The translations under genes and the position numbers were made by a program. Source: Melioribacteraceae bacterium (GTDB lineage Bacteria > Bacteroidota > Ignavibacteria > Ignavibacteriales > Melioribacteraceae). From it: DNA of 64,000 nucleotides. Positions 25,853-34,791 of this stretch are shown one piece after another; within the stretch, counting starts at the first letter, position 1; each line of letters begins with the position of its first letter. The stretch spans positions 1,893,511 through 1,957,510 of the forward strand of contig CP129490.1 of the NCBI GenBank assembly GCA_030584085.1, written 5' to 3'. A model generated the notes under the pieces. It saw only the letters and a list, made by a program, of their open reading frames with translations, was not told the DNA's origin and did not search any database.

Positions 25853-27696
25853 TAGTTAAAAGGAGTTGTTATTGTTACTTCATTTGAGTAATTAGAGTAT
25901 TGTTGAGTGTTAAGTAAAGCTCTTACACGAAACACATATTGAGTGTTTGGATCCAAATTACGATCAGTATATGATATTGTAGCTCCGGAATTTACCGCAC
26001 CACCGATTGTTCCAACAACACTAAATTCACTTTCAGAAGGCCAGGACAATCGTTTCCTTTCAATAAAGTAAACAAACTCATTTTCAAAAATGTCTTGCCA
26101 TAATAAAACTGCAGTATTCGGAGTTATAGCATTTGAAGGAATTGTTAGGACAATTGTTCCCGTATTTCCTCTTGTACTAACTTCATTTGAGAAATCTGAG
26201 TTAAGATTTCCCTTAAATGCTCTGACTTTAAAAAAGTATTCGTTAGAATTTGCATCAGGAACTGATATTGTTGTTCCATATATTCCAGTTCCTGATTTAG
26301 CTGCAAAATTTGCATATGAAGTATATGTTCCGGAACTACCGACTTTAATAAAAACAGTAAAACCATCCTCATCATTTGAATTATCTGTCCATACTAGAGA
26401 AAACTGGTTGCTACTTCCCAGCACTTCATAAATCTGTAATGTTGTAGGTTTTGATGGCGGCAAAAGTGGAATATATACATCGTCAATATTGCTGTACGGA
26501 GTATAAAATCCTTGAACTGTTCTATGACGAGCTCTATAATAATAAGTGGTCTCTGTATTATAAGTGGAATCTTTAAATATATTTATATCCGCAGTTGTAT
26601 TGCCTATTTGAACAAAGTTGCCGGTATTTCCCTCACGTCTTTCTACATAAGTTCCAATTTCTTGATCTGTATTGTCAGTCCAGCGAACAATTACTTTCCT
26701 TTCTTCAGAATCAAACTCTGCAATTAGATTAGTGGGAGCCGGTACATCCGCCGATGCTGTTGTTGCTGAAGCAACATTTGACCAAGCACTTTGAGATGTG
26801 CTTGTAAAAGATGCTATTCTATATGAGTATGTTGTACTAGCAAGTAAACTCTTATCAGTATATTCTCTTACTGAAGGGGCAACCACTGCTATTTGCTCAT
26901 AATTTCCAGTCGTTGGATTTGTCCGCTGAATTTTAAATCCGAGTATGTTTACTTCATCGCTTTCCCAAGTAAGTAATATTTGATTTGCGCCTAAAGCTAC
27001 AGCTTGTAAATTAAACGCTTCTCCGCCTTTTGAGCTTATTTCATTACTAAAAGGAGATTCACCATATTTATTGATTGCTCTTACTTTATAATAATAAACT
27101 AGAAGCTCTGATAATCCATTATCATTAAAACTGATTGTATTTTGCGGCAAGGTTTTATATAAATTATATTCTTCGGTAGTACCAACTCTTCTCCAAAGTT
27201 CGTAATTATCTTCGGTTTTTGAATTATCATCCCAAGATAGATTACCCGAACCTGTTGATATTTTTGTAAAAATTAAATTGGTTGGCGCCGGAGGTGCTTC
27301 CAATGTTAGAACAACAGGTAATCCTTTTTGAACTTCACTGGTAGCATAAGTGCCTTCAACATTTCGGACATTCACAAAATAATCGATTTTAGTACCGAGT
27401 AAAGTTGAATCTACATTTAAATAGATATCAGTATTAGATCCTTGATCAGCTTCATAGACTTCAACAAACCTTCCATTTACACTTTCAATAATTACCTCAA
27501 ACTGGTCCAAACCTTGACCACCTGTATAATCCGATGCTTCATACACTATTAAATTATAACCAATTTGCACAGTGTCTCCTGAAGTTGGGCTGATTATTCG
27601 AATTGTCGGTCTGGTTGATGTTGAGTCAGTTACGTTTTCTACACAAGAAAACAGTATAAAAACTGAAAGTACGAGTAAGAATTTAACTTTCATCAT
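25852..27696 (-). CDS. Lipoprotein with tandem fibronectin type III domains
   Basis: A 614-residue exported lipoprotein. The signal peptide ends in the lipobox LFSC at about residue 18. An Ig-like domain follows (TRPTIRIISPTSGDTVQIG), then about five FnIII repeats, each with a xxLxWxDNSxxExxYxxxR core (SGNLSWDDNSKTEDNYELWRR; VIVRWTDNTDQEIGTYVERR; FSLVWTDNSNDEDGFTVFIK; AVLLWQDIFENEFVYFIERK). No catalytic domain or T9SS tail. Such proteins act as carbohydrate- or protein-binding spacers on the cell surface. It lies 85 bases after the NodB-like gene and overlaps the multi-PAS kinase gene. Confidence 0.82.
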   Translation of the reverse strand: MMKVKFLLVLSVFILFSCVENVTDSTSTRPTIRIISPTSGDTVQIGYNLIVYEASDYTGGQGLDQFEVIIESVNGRFVEVYEADQGSNTDIYLNVDSTLLGTKIDYFVNVRNVEGTYATSEVQKGLPVVLTLEAPPAPTNLIFTKISTGSGNLSWDDNSKTEDNYELWRRVGTTEEYNLYKTLPQNTISFNDNGLSELLVYYYKVRAINKYGESPFSNEISSKGGEAFNLQAVALGANQILLTWESDEVNILGFKIQRTNPTTGNYEQIAVVAPSVREYTDKSLLASTTYSYRIASFTSTSQSAWSNVASATTASADVPAPTNLIAEFDSEERKVIVRWTDNTDQEIGTYVERREGNTGNFVQIGNTTADINIFKDSTYNTETTYYYRARHRTVQGFYTPYSNIDDVYIPLLPPSKPTTLQIYEVLGSSNQFSLVWTDNSNDEDGFTVFIKVGSSGTYTSYANFAAKSGTGIYGTTISVPDANSNEYFFKVRAFKGNLNSDFSNEVSTRGNTGTIVLTIPSNAITPNTAVLLWQDIFENEFVYFIERKRLSWPSESEFSVVGTIGGAVNSGATISYTDRNLDPNTQYVFRVRALLNTQQYSNYSNEVTITTPFN

Positions 27697-27781
27697 GAGT
27701 ATAAATACCGGTTAATTTTTTATTCCGGTAATTTAGTGAATATTTAGCTAATCGATAAATAAATCCCAAATTCTTTATCAT

Positions 27782-29689
27782 TTACAATGGAAGTTCATTT
27801 TCGAAATCAATCAAGAAAATACGAGTTTCATTTGGCTTTAAGTTTTTCACATACATGTATATCGCATTTGCACCCTGATCAAATTCATATTCCGGGATAT
27901 CGGTATTTATTATTTCCGATGAGATGCTGACATTTCTTACAGGTTTATTAATATTTACTTCGGCAACAAATTCTTCTACTATATTATCGGAAGGATTTGT
28001 TACTTCTACACTAATTCTTCTTTTACTTCTCCATTCGTATCTAACTTCTATGTTTCCTCTTCTTTTCCACCATGTTAAGATATCATCAACCGAAGCCAAC
28101 CAAATATTATTGTCTTTAGCATATTTTATAACATCATTCATTACATCAACATATTGTGGTTGCAACTGATATTCAGTGTGAATTTTTAATACGTAAAGTC
28201 CGCCTTCAAACAACAGTCTATTAATATCTTCTTCATAAGTATAGCGCTGAAAATCTTTATTAGTTAGCCCATATTCTTCAATAACCTCATAATCATCACG
28301 TGCAGTTTTTGTTATGATGAGAATAGGTTTTTCATTTCGAAAAACTATCTTTGGAACAGATCTGTCCGTCAAAGAATCGGTTACTAGGTAATCATAGCCG
28401 TATCTTGACATCCCAAGAATAGTATTATCGTCATAATAACCATACTGTGGCATTAATCCTTTTACTGTGGAACCGCTAATAGATTCCAAAGTATCTTTGG
28501 CTATTCCCATATTTGCGAATTGAAGTTCTCTATCATACAGTGCGTTTATTGTGTCAAATGGTGATTCTAAGAAACCTACATCAACTATAGGTCCGATATC
28601 TACCTTGCCCGAAAGCGATTTGATTAATGACGGATAATTTATTGCTGTTTGCGGATGCACAAATACCGATGCGGGAAGTTTATATTTGTTAACAATCGGT
28701 AAAATATTATTTATGTTAGAGGGTTGTTCATTAATTATTGGAACTAATATCATAGCTGCATCATAAGTTGCCGGCCAGTCTTTAATATAAGCCGTAGGTC
28801 TATATGTCAGCCAACTCATGCTATTGTTAAACAATTTTTCGAAATAGATATAATCTTCTTGCTCACCCAGCACTGAATTGAGTTCAAAACCAAACCAAAC
28901 AAATCTACCTTTGCCGTAAGTACCATAAGCAATACCAGCACTTTTTTTAATTTCTTCCATAACAAGACCAGCTTCACGGGTATAGTCATACCAGAAACTA
29001 ACTTGTGTTGTTCGTGGTTCTAAAACTTCCGCATAAATAGGTCTATCCCAAGTTGCAATTTTTAAGGAATACCCTGTTGGGATGCCTGCTGTTAATGGTA
29101 AGTTACCTCTCAGAGTATGTACCTTTCGTTCAAAATCACGTGGATGAATTTCTTTATAAAAATTCATCCCAAAAGTTTCAGTAAAAAATTCCCAACCTCG
29201 CCATTTAGCTTCATCTGAATATGTAGCGATTCCGCTAGTTACAAATATACTTCCACCGTTTTCTAGATATTTTTTTAATTGAATCAGTTGCTTGTCGCTC
29301 ATAGATTTGGCTGCGGGTAAAATGATAACCGGATATTCAAAGTGTTCGCCAAGTTCAATAATTTGATCGCTAATCAGATCGTAATTCATACGTGATGCTT
29401 TTATAAATGTTTCCCAAGTGTCGATGTTATCACTTATCCACGTACTCCCTTCGGGAAGCATATTTTCTGTATAGTTTGAATATAGAATTGCAACTTTCTT
29501 TTGTTTATCCCAAGTAAGAACATTTAAGTTCTCCCTTGAAGGAAGAATTTCAGATAACTCATAATTACCATACACATTTTTTACGACAAGCATAAATATT
29601 AGTATTGCTGCAGCAAGCAATACTAAGCCGCTTAAAAATATTATCAGGTAATTAACCCGAAGACCCTTTGGTTCTCTGGTTATCGCCAC
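27782..29689 (-). CDS. Membrane protein with GATase-like and degenerate NodB-fold domains
   Basis: A 635-residue protein with one N-terminal transmembrane helix (~15-37) and a large extracytoplasmic part. Residues ~65-290 look like a class-I glutaminase/ThuA-type Rossmann domain (VAILYSNYT, PVIILPAAKSMSDKQLIQLKKYLENGGSIFVTSG). Residues ~310-540 follow the polysaccharide-deacetylase fold (LPASVFVHPQTAINYPSLIKS), but the TFDDG motif is replaced by MILVPIINE and the metal histidines are not evident. It probably binds rather than deacetylates glycan (inference). A C-terminal Ig-like domain ends it. It overlaps the small membrane protein gene by ten bases, next to the synthase. Confidence 0.68.
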   Translation of the reverse strand: MAITREPKGLRVNYLIIFLSGLVLLAAAILIFMLVVKNVYGNYELSEILPSRENLNVLTWDKQKKVAILYSNYTENMLPEGSTWISDNIDTWETFIKASRMNYDLISDQIIELGEHFEYPVIILPAAKSMSDKQLIQLKKYLENGGSIFVTSGIATYSDEAKWRGWEFFTETFGMNFYKEIHPRDFERKVHTLRGNLPLTAGIPTGYSLKIATWDRPIYAEVLEPRTTQVSFWYDYTREAGLVMEEIKKSAGIAYGTYGKGRFVWFGFELNSVLGEQEDYIYFEKLFNNSMSWLTYRPTAYIKDWPATYDAAMILVPIINEQPSNINNILPIVNKYKLPASVFVHPQTAINYPSLIKSLSGKVDIGPIVDVGFLESPFDTINALYDRELQFANMGIAKDTLESISGSTVKGLMPQYGYYDDNTILGMSRYGYDYLVTDSLTDRSVPKIVFRNEKPILIITKTARDDYEVIEEYGLTNKDFQRYTYEEDINRLLFEGGLYVLKIHTEYQLQPQYVDVMNDVIKYAKDNNIWLASVDDILTWWKRRGNIEVRYEWRSKRRISVEVTNPSDNIVEEFVAEVNINKPVRNVSISSEIINTDIPEYEFDQGANAIYMYVKNLKPNETRIFLIDFENELPL

Positions 29690-30165
29690 TTAAGTTGATC
29701 CTCTTTTTTCTTCTTTTCACGTTCGGTTGTCGGTTCTACATAACCATCTTTTGTATAGCGCATGAACTTTTTACGTTCTGAAGTTGAATAGCGGTCTTCA
29801 GAAGCAGACGTATATCTGCTACTAGAAGGCGATTGTGGCGGTGATGAAACATAAGTAGGTCTCATTTCCGGACCACCTTGGGCTCGTTGCGGTTCGTAGG
29901 CCGGCATTCTTTGATATTCTCCGGTCCTTTCTCTTGTAGGATAAGGTTCCTCGAATGTTCTTCTAATACCGGTGCCGGTGTGTTGCTCGGCAATCACAGG
30001 AGTCGGAGCAACTAACTCTGCCGGTATGCTTGAAGGTTGAGGAGCTTGAGCTGTTTTGCCTTTACGTTCTCGAATTTTGTAAAGTATGTAAGCCCCCACC
30101 GCAAGGATAAATGTAGATATTGTTGCAACAAGAACTATTAAGGATAGTATAGGAATTAATTCCAT
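29680..30165 (-). CDS. Small single-pass membrane protein, Pro-rich tail
   Basis: No recognised family. 161 residues: one N-terminal transmembrane helix (ILSLIVLVATISTFILAVGAYILY, ~6-29), a basic stop-transfer (KIRERKGK), then a disordered cytoplasmic tail rich in Pro, Ser, Arg and Glu with several Arg-Thr-Phe/Tyr-rich stretches. It sits between the GT2 synthase and the NodB-like gene, where PNAG-type loci often carry a small membrane accessory protein such as PgaD. The sequence is not PgaD-like, which has two helices. Possibly a scaffold for the synthase (inference). An SD-like GGGAG lies upstream. Confidence 0.7.
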   Translation of the reverse strand: MELIPILSLIVLVATISTFILAVGAYILYKIRERKGKTAQAPQPSSIPAELVAPTPVIAEQHTGTGIRRTFEEPYPTRERTGEYQRMPAYEPQRAQGGPEMRPTYVSSPPQSPSSSRYTSASEDRYSTSERKKFMRYTKDGYVEPTTEREKKKKEDQLKWR

Positions 30166-30184
30166 AGTGCACTCCCATTATAAA

Positions 30185-31624
30185 TTAAACTTTTTTATAT
30201 CTAACACCGCTATCCGGTTTATTGATAGACTTTGTTGTTGACCCGACTCCGGAACGTTCTAATTTTCCCCAAGTCATACTGATACCTAAAAACTCTTCAA
30301 CTGTAGCCATCGCTTTTGTGATGTCGATAAGCAAAATAAAAATCAACCGATACACAATTGAGTAAGGTACAAGTCTAAATTCTTCTCTTTCAGCAGCAAT
30401 ACAATAAATTGCGGCCATCATATCCAACAACATAATACCGACCCACCAGAAAAAGACTAAACTTGACATACCGTAGAATGCAGCAATAATAAAAAACAGA
30501 TTAGCAAAAATATTCATCGCAGGCCAAACTAAGGCTTCATAAAACATTGACCAAAGTATAAGAGTATTGTTAAAATTAACTGTTGGGTTATATATATGTT
30601 TTCTATGCTTTCTTATAGCTTGTAAAATTCCTCTTGTCCAACGATATCTTTGTTTTAAGAGTTGATGTAATTTTGATGGAGCTTCCGTATAAGCTATTGC
30701 ATTAGGTTCATAACTTATCTTCCAACCTTTTTCTAATATTTTAAGAGTAATGTCAGCATCTTCCGCAAAAGTATCACTTGAATAATAACCGGCATCCCTG
30801 AGTGCACTTTTTCTAAATATTCCGATTGGACCCGGGATAATATTGACCATTCTTAAAAAGCCCTGCGCACTTCTTGGCATATTAAGACCTTCAACATACT
30901 CAAGTGCCTGAAGATCAGTTAAAACTTTTTTACGATTTTCAACTTTTACGTTTCCAGCAACAGCTCCGACATTGGGATCTACAAAATGTCTAACACCCAT
31001 CTTTAATGTATTAGATGATAGTTGAGAATCACCATCCATGCACAATACAAACTCAGCTTCAGAGTATTGAATACCTGCATTAAGCGCTTTTGATTTACCA
31101 CCATTCGGTTTGTTGATTAATGAAACTTTTACAAGTGCCGATCTTCCCTGTTGATAACCAACTACTTCTTCTGCTACCGCGGCCGTGTTGTCAGTTGAAC
31201 CATCATTAACCACAATTATTTCATAGTTTGGATAATCAATATCAAGCAATGACTCGATTGAACTTCTTAAAATCTTTCCTTCATTATATACGGGGACAAT
31301 GATGGAAACAAATGGATAATAGCCTTCCTTGTCTTCAACCGAATATTTAGTGATATAAAGGTAAGCCATTACTAATATCGAAAAGTACCTAAAGAGTAAA
31401 ACGAATAGAAAAATTACGAGTGCAACGATGGAAGAATATACAAATAAACCACTCCAAGACAGAACTGTAAGCGGAAGTGTTACTAAAATTACAATTAATA
31501 AAAAGAGTGAAACCAATCCTGATATAATGATTGCTCTTAATTTATCTCTGCCCTCATTTCGTTTTGGTTCTTTACGCTCTCTATTATCAAGAGCTATTTT
31601 ATATTTTTGAAGTCGATTTTGCAT
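30185..31624 (-). CDS. Processive family 2 glycosyltransferase (PgaC/IcaA-like synthase)
   Basis: A 479-residue membrane beta-glycan synthase. Two N-terminal helices (~30-80) precede a GT2 domain with FVSIIVPVYNEG, VVNDGSTDNT (first Asp), NKPNGGKSKALNAG, CMDGDSQL (DxD), FAEDADITLKILEKG (catalytic Asp) and the processivity motif QRYRWTRG. Three or four C-terminal helices follow. This pattern is shared by poly-N-acetylglucosamine, hyaluronan and cellulose synthases; EDAD and QRYRW favour the PgaC/IcaA branch (inference). It should extend a glycan from UDP-sugar and export it. A sigma-54-like and a sigma-70-like promoter lie upstream. Confidence 0.88.
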   Translation of the reverse strand: MQNRLQKYKIALDNRERKEPKRNEGRDKLRAIIISGLVSLFLLIVILVTLPLTVLSWSGLFVYSSIVALVIFLFVLLFRYFSILVMAYLYITKYSVEDKEGYYPFVSIIVPVYNEGKILRSSIESLLDIDYPNYEIIVVNDGSTDNTAAVAEEVVGYQQGRSALVKVSLINKPNGGKSKALNAGIQYSEAEFVLCMDGDSQLSSNTLKMGVRHFVDPNVGAVAGNVKVENRKKVLTDLQALEYVEGLNMPRSAQGFLRMVNIIPGPIGIFRKSALRDAGYYSSDTFAEDADITLKILEKGWKISYEPNAIAYTEAPSKLHQLLKQRYRWTRGILQAIRKHRKHIYNPTVNFNNTLILWSMFYEALVWPAMNIFANLFFIIAAFYGMSSLVFFWWVGIMLLDMMAAIYCIAAEREEFRLVPYSIVYRLIFILLIDITKAMATVEEFLGISMTWGKLERSGVGSTTKSINKPDSGVRYKKV

Positions 31625-31657
31625 ATTTGAAATCTATATTGATAACAAATTTAAGAA

Positions 31658-31672
31658 ACAAACTGAATGCCA
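31658..31672 (-). promoter_or_regulatory. Sigma-54-like promoter before the GT2 synthase
   Basis: Minus strand TGGCAT-TCAGT-TTGT: GG-N10-GT spacing, with the predicted transcript start about 23 bases before the synthase ATG. Same form and placement as the elements at 19726-19741 and 36094-36108. Confidence 0.45.
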
Positions 31673-31778
31673 ATAAAAGTCTTCTAATTAAGCTAAATTC
31701 ACAATTATTTATAAGATATCTTGTTCCAATTGAGAACATAAGCGGAATCATGCCTCAATTTTATACACAATTTATGTG

Positions 31779-31807
31779 AATATAACTCTTAAATTAAATC
31801 ATTGCAA
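31779..31807 (-). promoter_or_regulatory. Sigma-70-like promoter before the GT2 synthase
   Basis: Minus strand TTGCAA (31802-31807), 17 bases, TATATT (31779-31784). It would give a leader of about 150 bases before the synthase start at 31624. Together with the sigma-54-like element it suggests that the synthase half of the locus has its own transcription, separate from the TPR gene ending at 31885. Confidence 0.5.
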
Positions 31808-31884
31808 CTAAATAACTTACAAAAGAATCATTAAAGTAACACATAAGACGAACGTTGCTTTATCCAAATCAGACAGTAATTTGA

Positions 31885-34791
31885 CTAATAGATTGACCAG
31901 AGCGCGCTTATTGACGCAGAAGCGGATGTATATCCGGATTGTTCTCTAAATGAATTGCTTACAAATCCGGTTGCCATTAGACGAAATGTGTCAGAAATAT
32001 TGTAATAAATTCGTCCGGATAATTCCCTAACTACGTAATCACTTTGTGGAATATAGCCAAGTTTACCGGCAACCATTATTTCCCATAATTCGTTTTTAAG
32101 AATCATCCATTCAGCGAATACACTATGTTGATTAAAATCTTGGGGACTATAATAGACTGGAACTGTATACTTGAAATCTGAGAATAAATATTCATAACCT
32201 ATCAAAAGATTCGGATAAAATTTTCTTCCAATTCTACCAATAAAATTATTCCCCAAATTTTCAGGAATAATTGTTAGTCCATTTGTTAGAATTGCACTAC
32301 CCTCTTTCGTTCTAATTAATTGATAAGTAAGATCAAGCTTGATATTAGTTTCAAATTCATAATATCCTTTTAAGTTGGCAAGTTCACCGGTTAACCGTGT
32401 AAATACTAAACCAGGAGAATATAAAATGGTTGAGGCATCAGTACGAGTATATGATAAATCAACACCGTAACTATATCCTTCCTTATGTTTATAATCATAT
32501 TTAACACCAGCTTCGACAATCGGGGTACGCACAATGCCCGGTGAATACATTTCACCATAGCTAAAACGGAATAGCAAATCATCGATTGGTCTAATAAATA
32601 AATTTCCTTTAAAGGCAGTATAGTTAAACCCACCAAAATCATTTTCTAATCTTCCTCGCATCCAAGTAACACCACCACTTAAATATGGGAGGAAACTAGT
32701 TTCTAAATTTCCGCCGAAGTAATTGTAATGAAAATCTAGATCGTCAATAAAAACGTAAGCTACAGGTTGCACAACCATATACGTTAAGAGATAACTTCCT
32801 AGATATCTTATACCTTGAGTAAAAAAGCTTTCGTCTTCGGGTCGAATTGGCAGCCACCCTATTCTTTCTTCAACTAATTCGGGTTGTCCTAAATTATTAT
32901 CAAGCATATTATTGTAAACGGTTCTGGCGCTATCAAACATCTCCAATTTTGAATAAGTATCACCAAGATAAAGTTGAATTTCCGTATCATACGGATCCTC
33001 TTGAGTCAAGCGTTCAAACTCGGGCAACGCTCTAGAGGCATCATCACTCCAATACATTACCTTTGCACGAAGCTTGTCCATCTCCAGGTCATAAGATTCC
33101 GCTAATGCTTCATCGTACATATTTATCGCATCATAATATCTTTCAGCACCTACATAAACATCTGCTAGTTCATATTTTAAGTCAGTTGTAGGGGTGACTT
33201 CACTAAAGTATTCTTCATAATAAGGAATGGCATCATTATAATAACCATTCATAGCTAGTGTTCTACCTTCATTCAATCTTTCGAAACGTCTATTTTCTTC
33301 TTCTCGAATAAAATGTAATTCAAGCATTGAATTTAATTGTTGGGCATCAGGATTATCCGGAGCTAATGACATCGCGCGTTGATTGTATATTTGGGCAGTC
33401 TCAAATTCTTGCTGTTGAAAATTCAATGTACCGAGTGTAATAATAGCGTTTATGTTACTTGGTTGAAATTGCAATACCTTTTCAAGTCTTTCTTCGGCAG
33501 CATCCAAATCAGAGTCATCCCAAACAGGAATTTGTCCGGCCAATAGTAAATAATCCGGGTTATTCGGATTATTCTCTAAGGCTATTAAAATTTGCTCATA
33601 AGCTTCAGGAAGTTTGCGTTGATATGAATATACTTTTGCAAGCCTGAATCGAAGTTCATCATCATTTGGGATTAATTCTAAATACTCATTTAATAATTCT
33701 TCCACAGGTTCGTAATCTTCCATGTTCGAATAATAATCAACCATTTGAATGAGTGCTTCTCTATCCGTTGGATCTTCCTTTAGAATACCAAGGGCAGTAT
33801 CAATTTTTGCGGTATAATACTCTTCTCTTGTTGTTGTTATTCGTTCTCTCAAAGATTCAAAAGTTGATGTACCTTCATGGTTTGGGGCTAAATAAAGTAA
33901 TTGCTGATAAGCTTCTTCATATCGTTTTTCTTGCATTAAATAATCAATTAATGCGTAACGAGCTCCATCATCGTTAGGATTATTTCTTAGAACCCTGTAA
34001 TATCTATCAATAGGATATTCCTCTCTTTCGAAAGAACGCGGAGATTCTCTTGTTAAATATCCTTGTCGTAATGCTAAATCTAATCCGTCTTCAGCTTCTT
34101 TAAAGAACGGTTTAAAACTTAGTGCAGTTCTGAATGCTCGTTCAGCATTTTGAAAGTTTCCCAACCACATTGTAAAATAACCATAACGACTCCAGAGGCG
34201 CCAATCATCGGGATGTCTTTGTACCCATTCGGCTAATTTTATTTCTCCTTTGCGAATCGAACCAGTATGTGATAATATTTCTGTGTATCGTATGATTTCA
34301 TCAGGAGATGCATTATTATCGCGCTCCAAATACCTGTCATACCATAATTCGGCTATTGCCCATTCTTCCAACCATCGATATGATTTACCAACTTCTAAGT
34401 AGTTAAATGGATTGATGGGATCAATTGCAATTTCTCTTTGATAACCATCGATTCTTTGATATAAAATTTGGTGCCATGTATTTAAAACTCTTTCCAGATT
34501 ATTTCTGTATTCTTGATTTGTTGCATCCAGCCTTGTTGCTCTCCTTAAATCAAGGACAGAAAGTTGATATTCTTCGCGTTGTTCATAACAAAGACCGCGT
34601 AAATTATAACCTTCTCCCTCACGAGCATTTTGTGCGATAAATTTATTTAACTGATCAATAGCCTCGCCATAACGTCCGGCTTGCATGTGCTGTAGTGCAC
34701 GTCGTTTCATGGATTCCGAGGTATTTTGAGCAAACGATGTTGTAAAAAGGAGGAGTGTGAGAATAATGAATATTTTAGAACAGGTGTTCAT
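31885..34791 (-). CDS. TPR protein with C-terminal outer-membrane beta-barrel (PgaA-like)
   Basis: A 968-residue exported protein. Signal peptide (~1-21, ending TTSFAQ). More than ten TPR-type helical repeats run to about residue 640 (for example ALQHMQAGRYGEAIDQLNKFI and LAKVYSYQRKLPEAYEQILIALENNP). The last ~290 residues are beta-rich with alternating aromatic and polar residues and end in LWSIY, as expected of an outer-membrane barrel. This TPR-plus-barrel plan is that of PgaA-like exopolysaccharide porins, and the neighbouring PgaC-like synthase supports it. It starts on the stop of the ATPase gene (TAATG). Confidence 0.8.
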   Translation of the reverse strand: MNTCSKIFIILTLLLFTTSFAQNTSESMKRRALQHMQAGRYGEAIDQLNKFIAQNAREGEGYNLRGLCYEQREEYQLSVLDLRRATRLDATNQEYRNNLERVLNTWHQILYQRIDGYQREIAIDPINPFNYLEVGKSYRWLEEWAIAELWYDRYLERDNNASPDEIIRYTEILSHTGSIRKGEIKLAEWVQRHPDDWRLWSRYGYFTMWLGNFQNAERAFRTALSFKPFFKEAEDGLDLALRQGYLTRESPRSFEREEYPIDRYYRVLRNNPNDDGARYALIDYLMQEKRYEEAYQQLLYLAPNHEGTSTFESLRERITTTREEYYTAKIDTALGILKEDPTDREALIQMVDYYSNMEDYEPVEELLNEYLELIPNDDELRFRLAKVYSYQRKLPEAYEQILIALENNPNNPDYLLLAGQIPVWDDSDLDAAEERLEKVLQFQPSNINAIITLGTLNFQQQEFETAQIYNQRAMSLAPDNPDAQQLNSMLELHFIREEENRRFERLNEGRTLAMNGYYNDAIPYYEEYFSEVTPTTDLKYELADVYVGAERYYDAINMYDEALAESYDLEMDKLRAKVMYWSDDASRALPEFERLTQEDPYDTEIQLYLGDTYSKLEMFDSARTVYNNMLDNNLGQPELVEERIGWLPIRPEDESFFTQGIRYLGSYLLTYMVVQPVAYVFIDDLDFHYNYFGGNLETSFLPYLSGGVTWMRGRLENDFGGFNYTAFKGNLFIRPIDDLLFRFSYGEMYSPGIVRTPIVEAGVKYDYKHKEGYSYGVDLSYTRTDASTILYSPGLVFTRLTGELANLKGYYEFETNIKLDLTYQLIRTKEGSAILTNGLTIIPENLGNNFIGRIGRKFYPNLLIGYEYLFSDFKYTVPVYYSPQDFNQHSVFAEWMILKNELWEIMVAGKLGYIPQSDYVVRELSGRIYYNISDTFRLMATGFVSNSFREQSGYTSASASISALWSIY

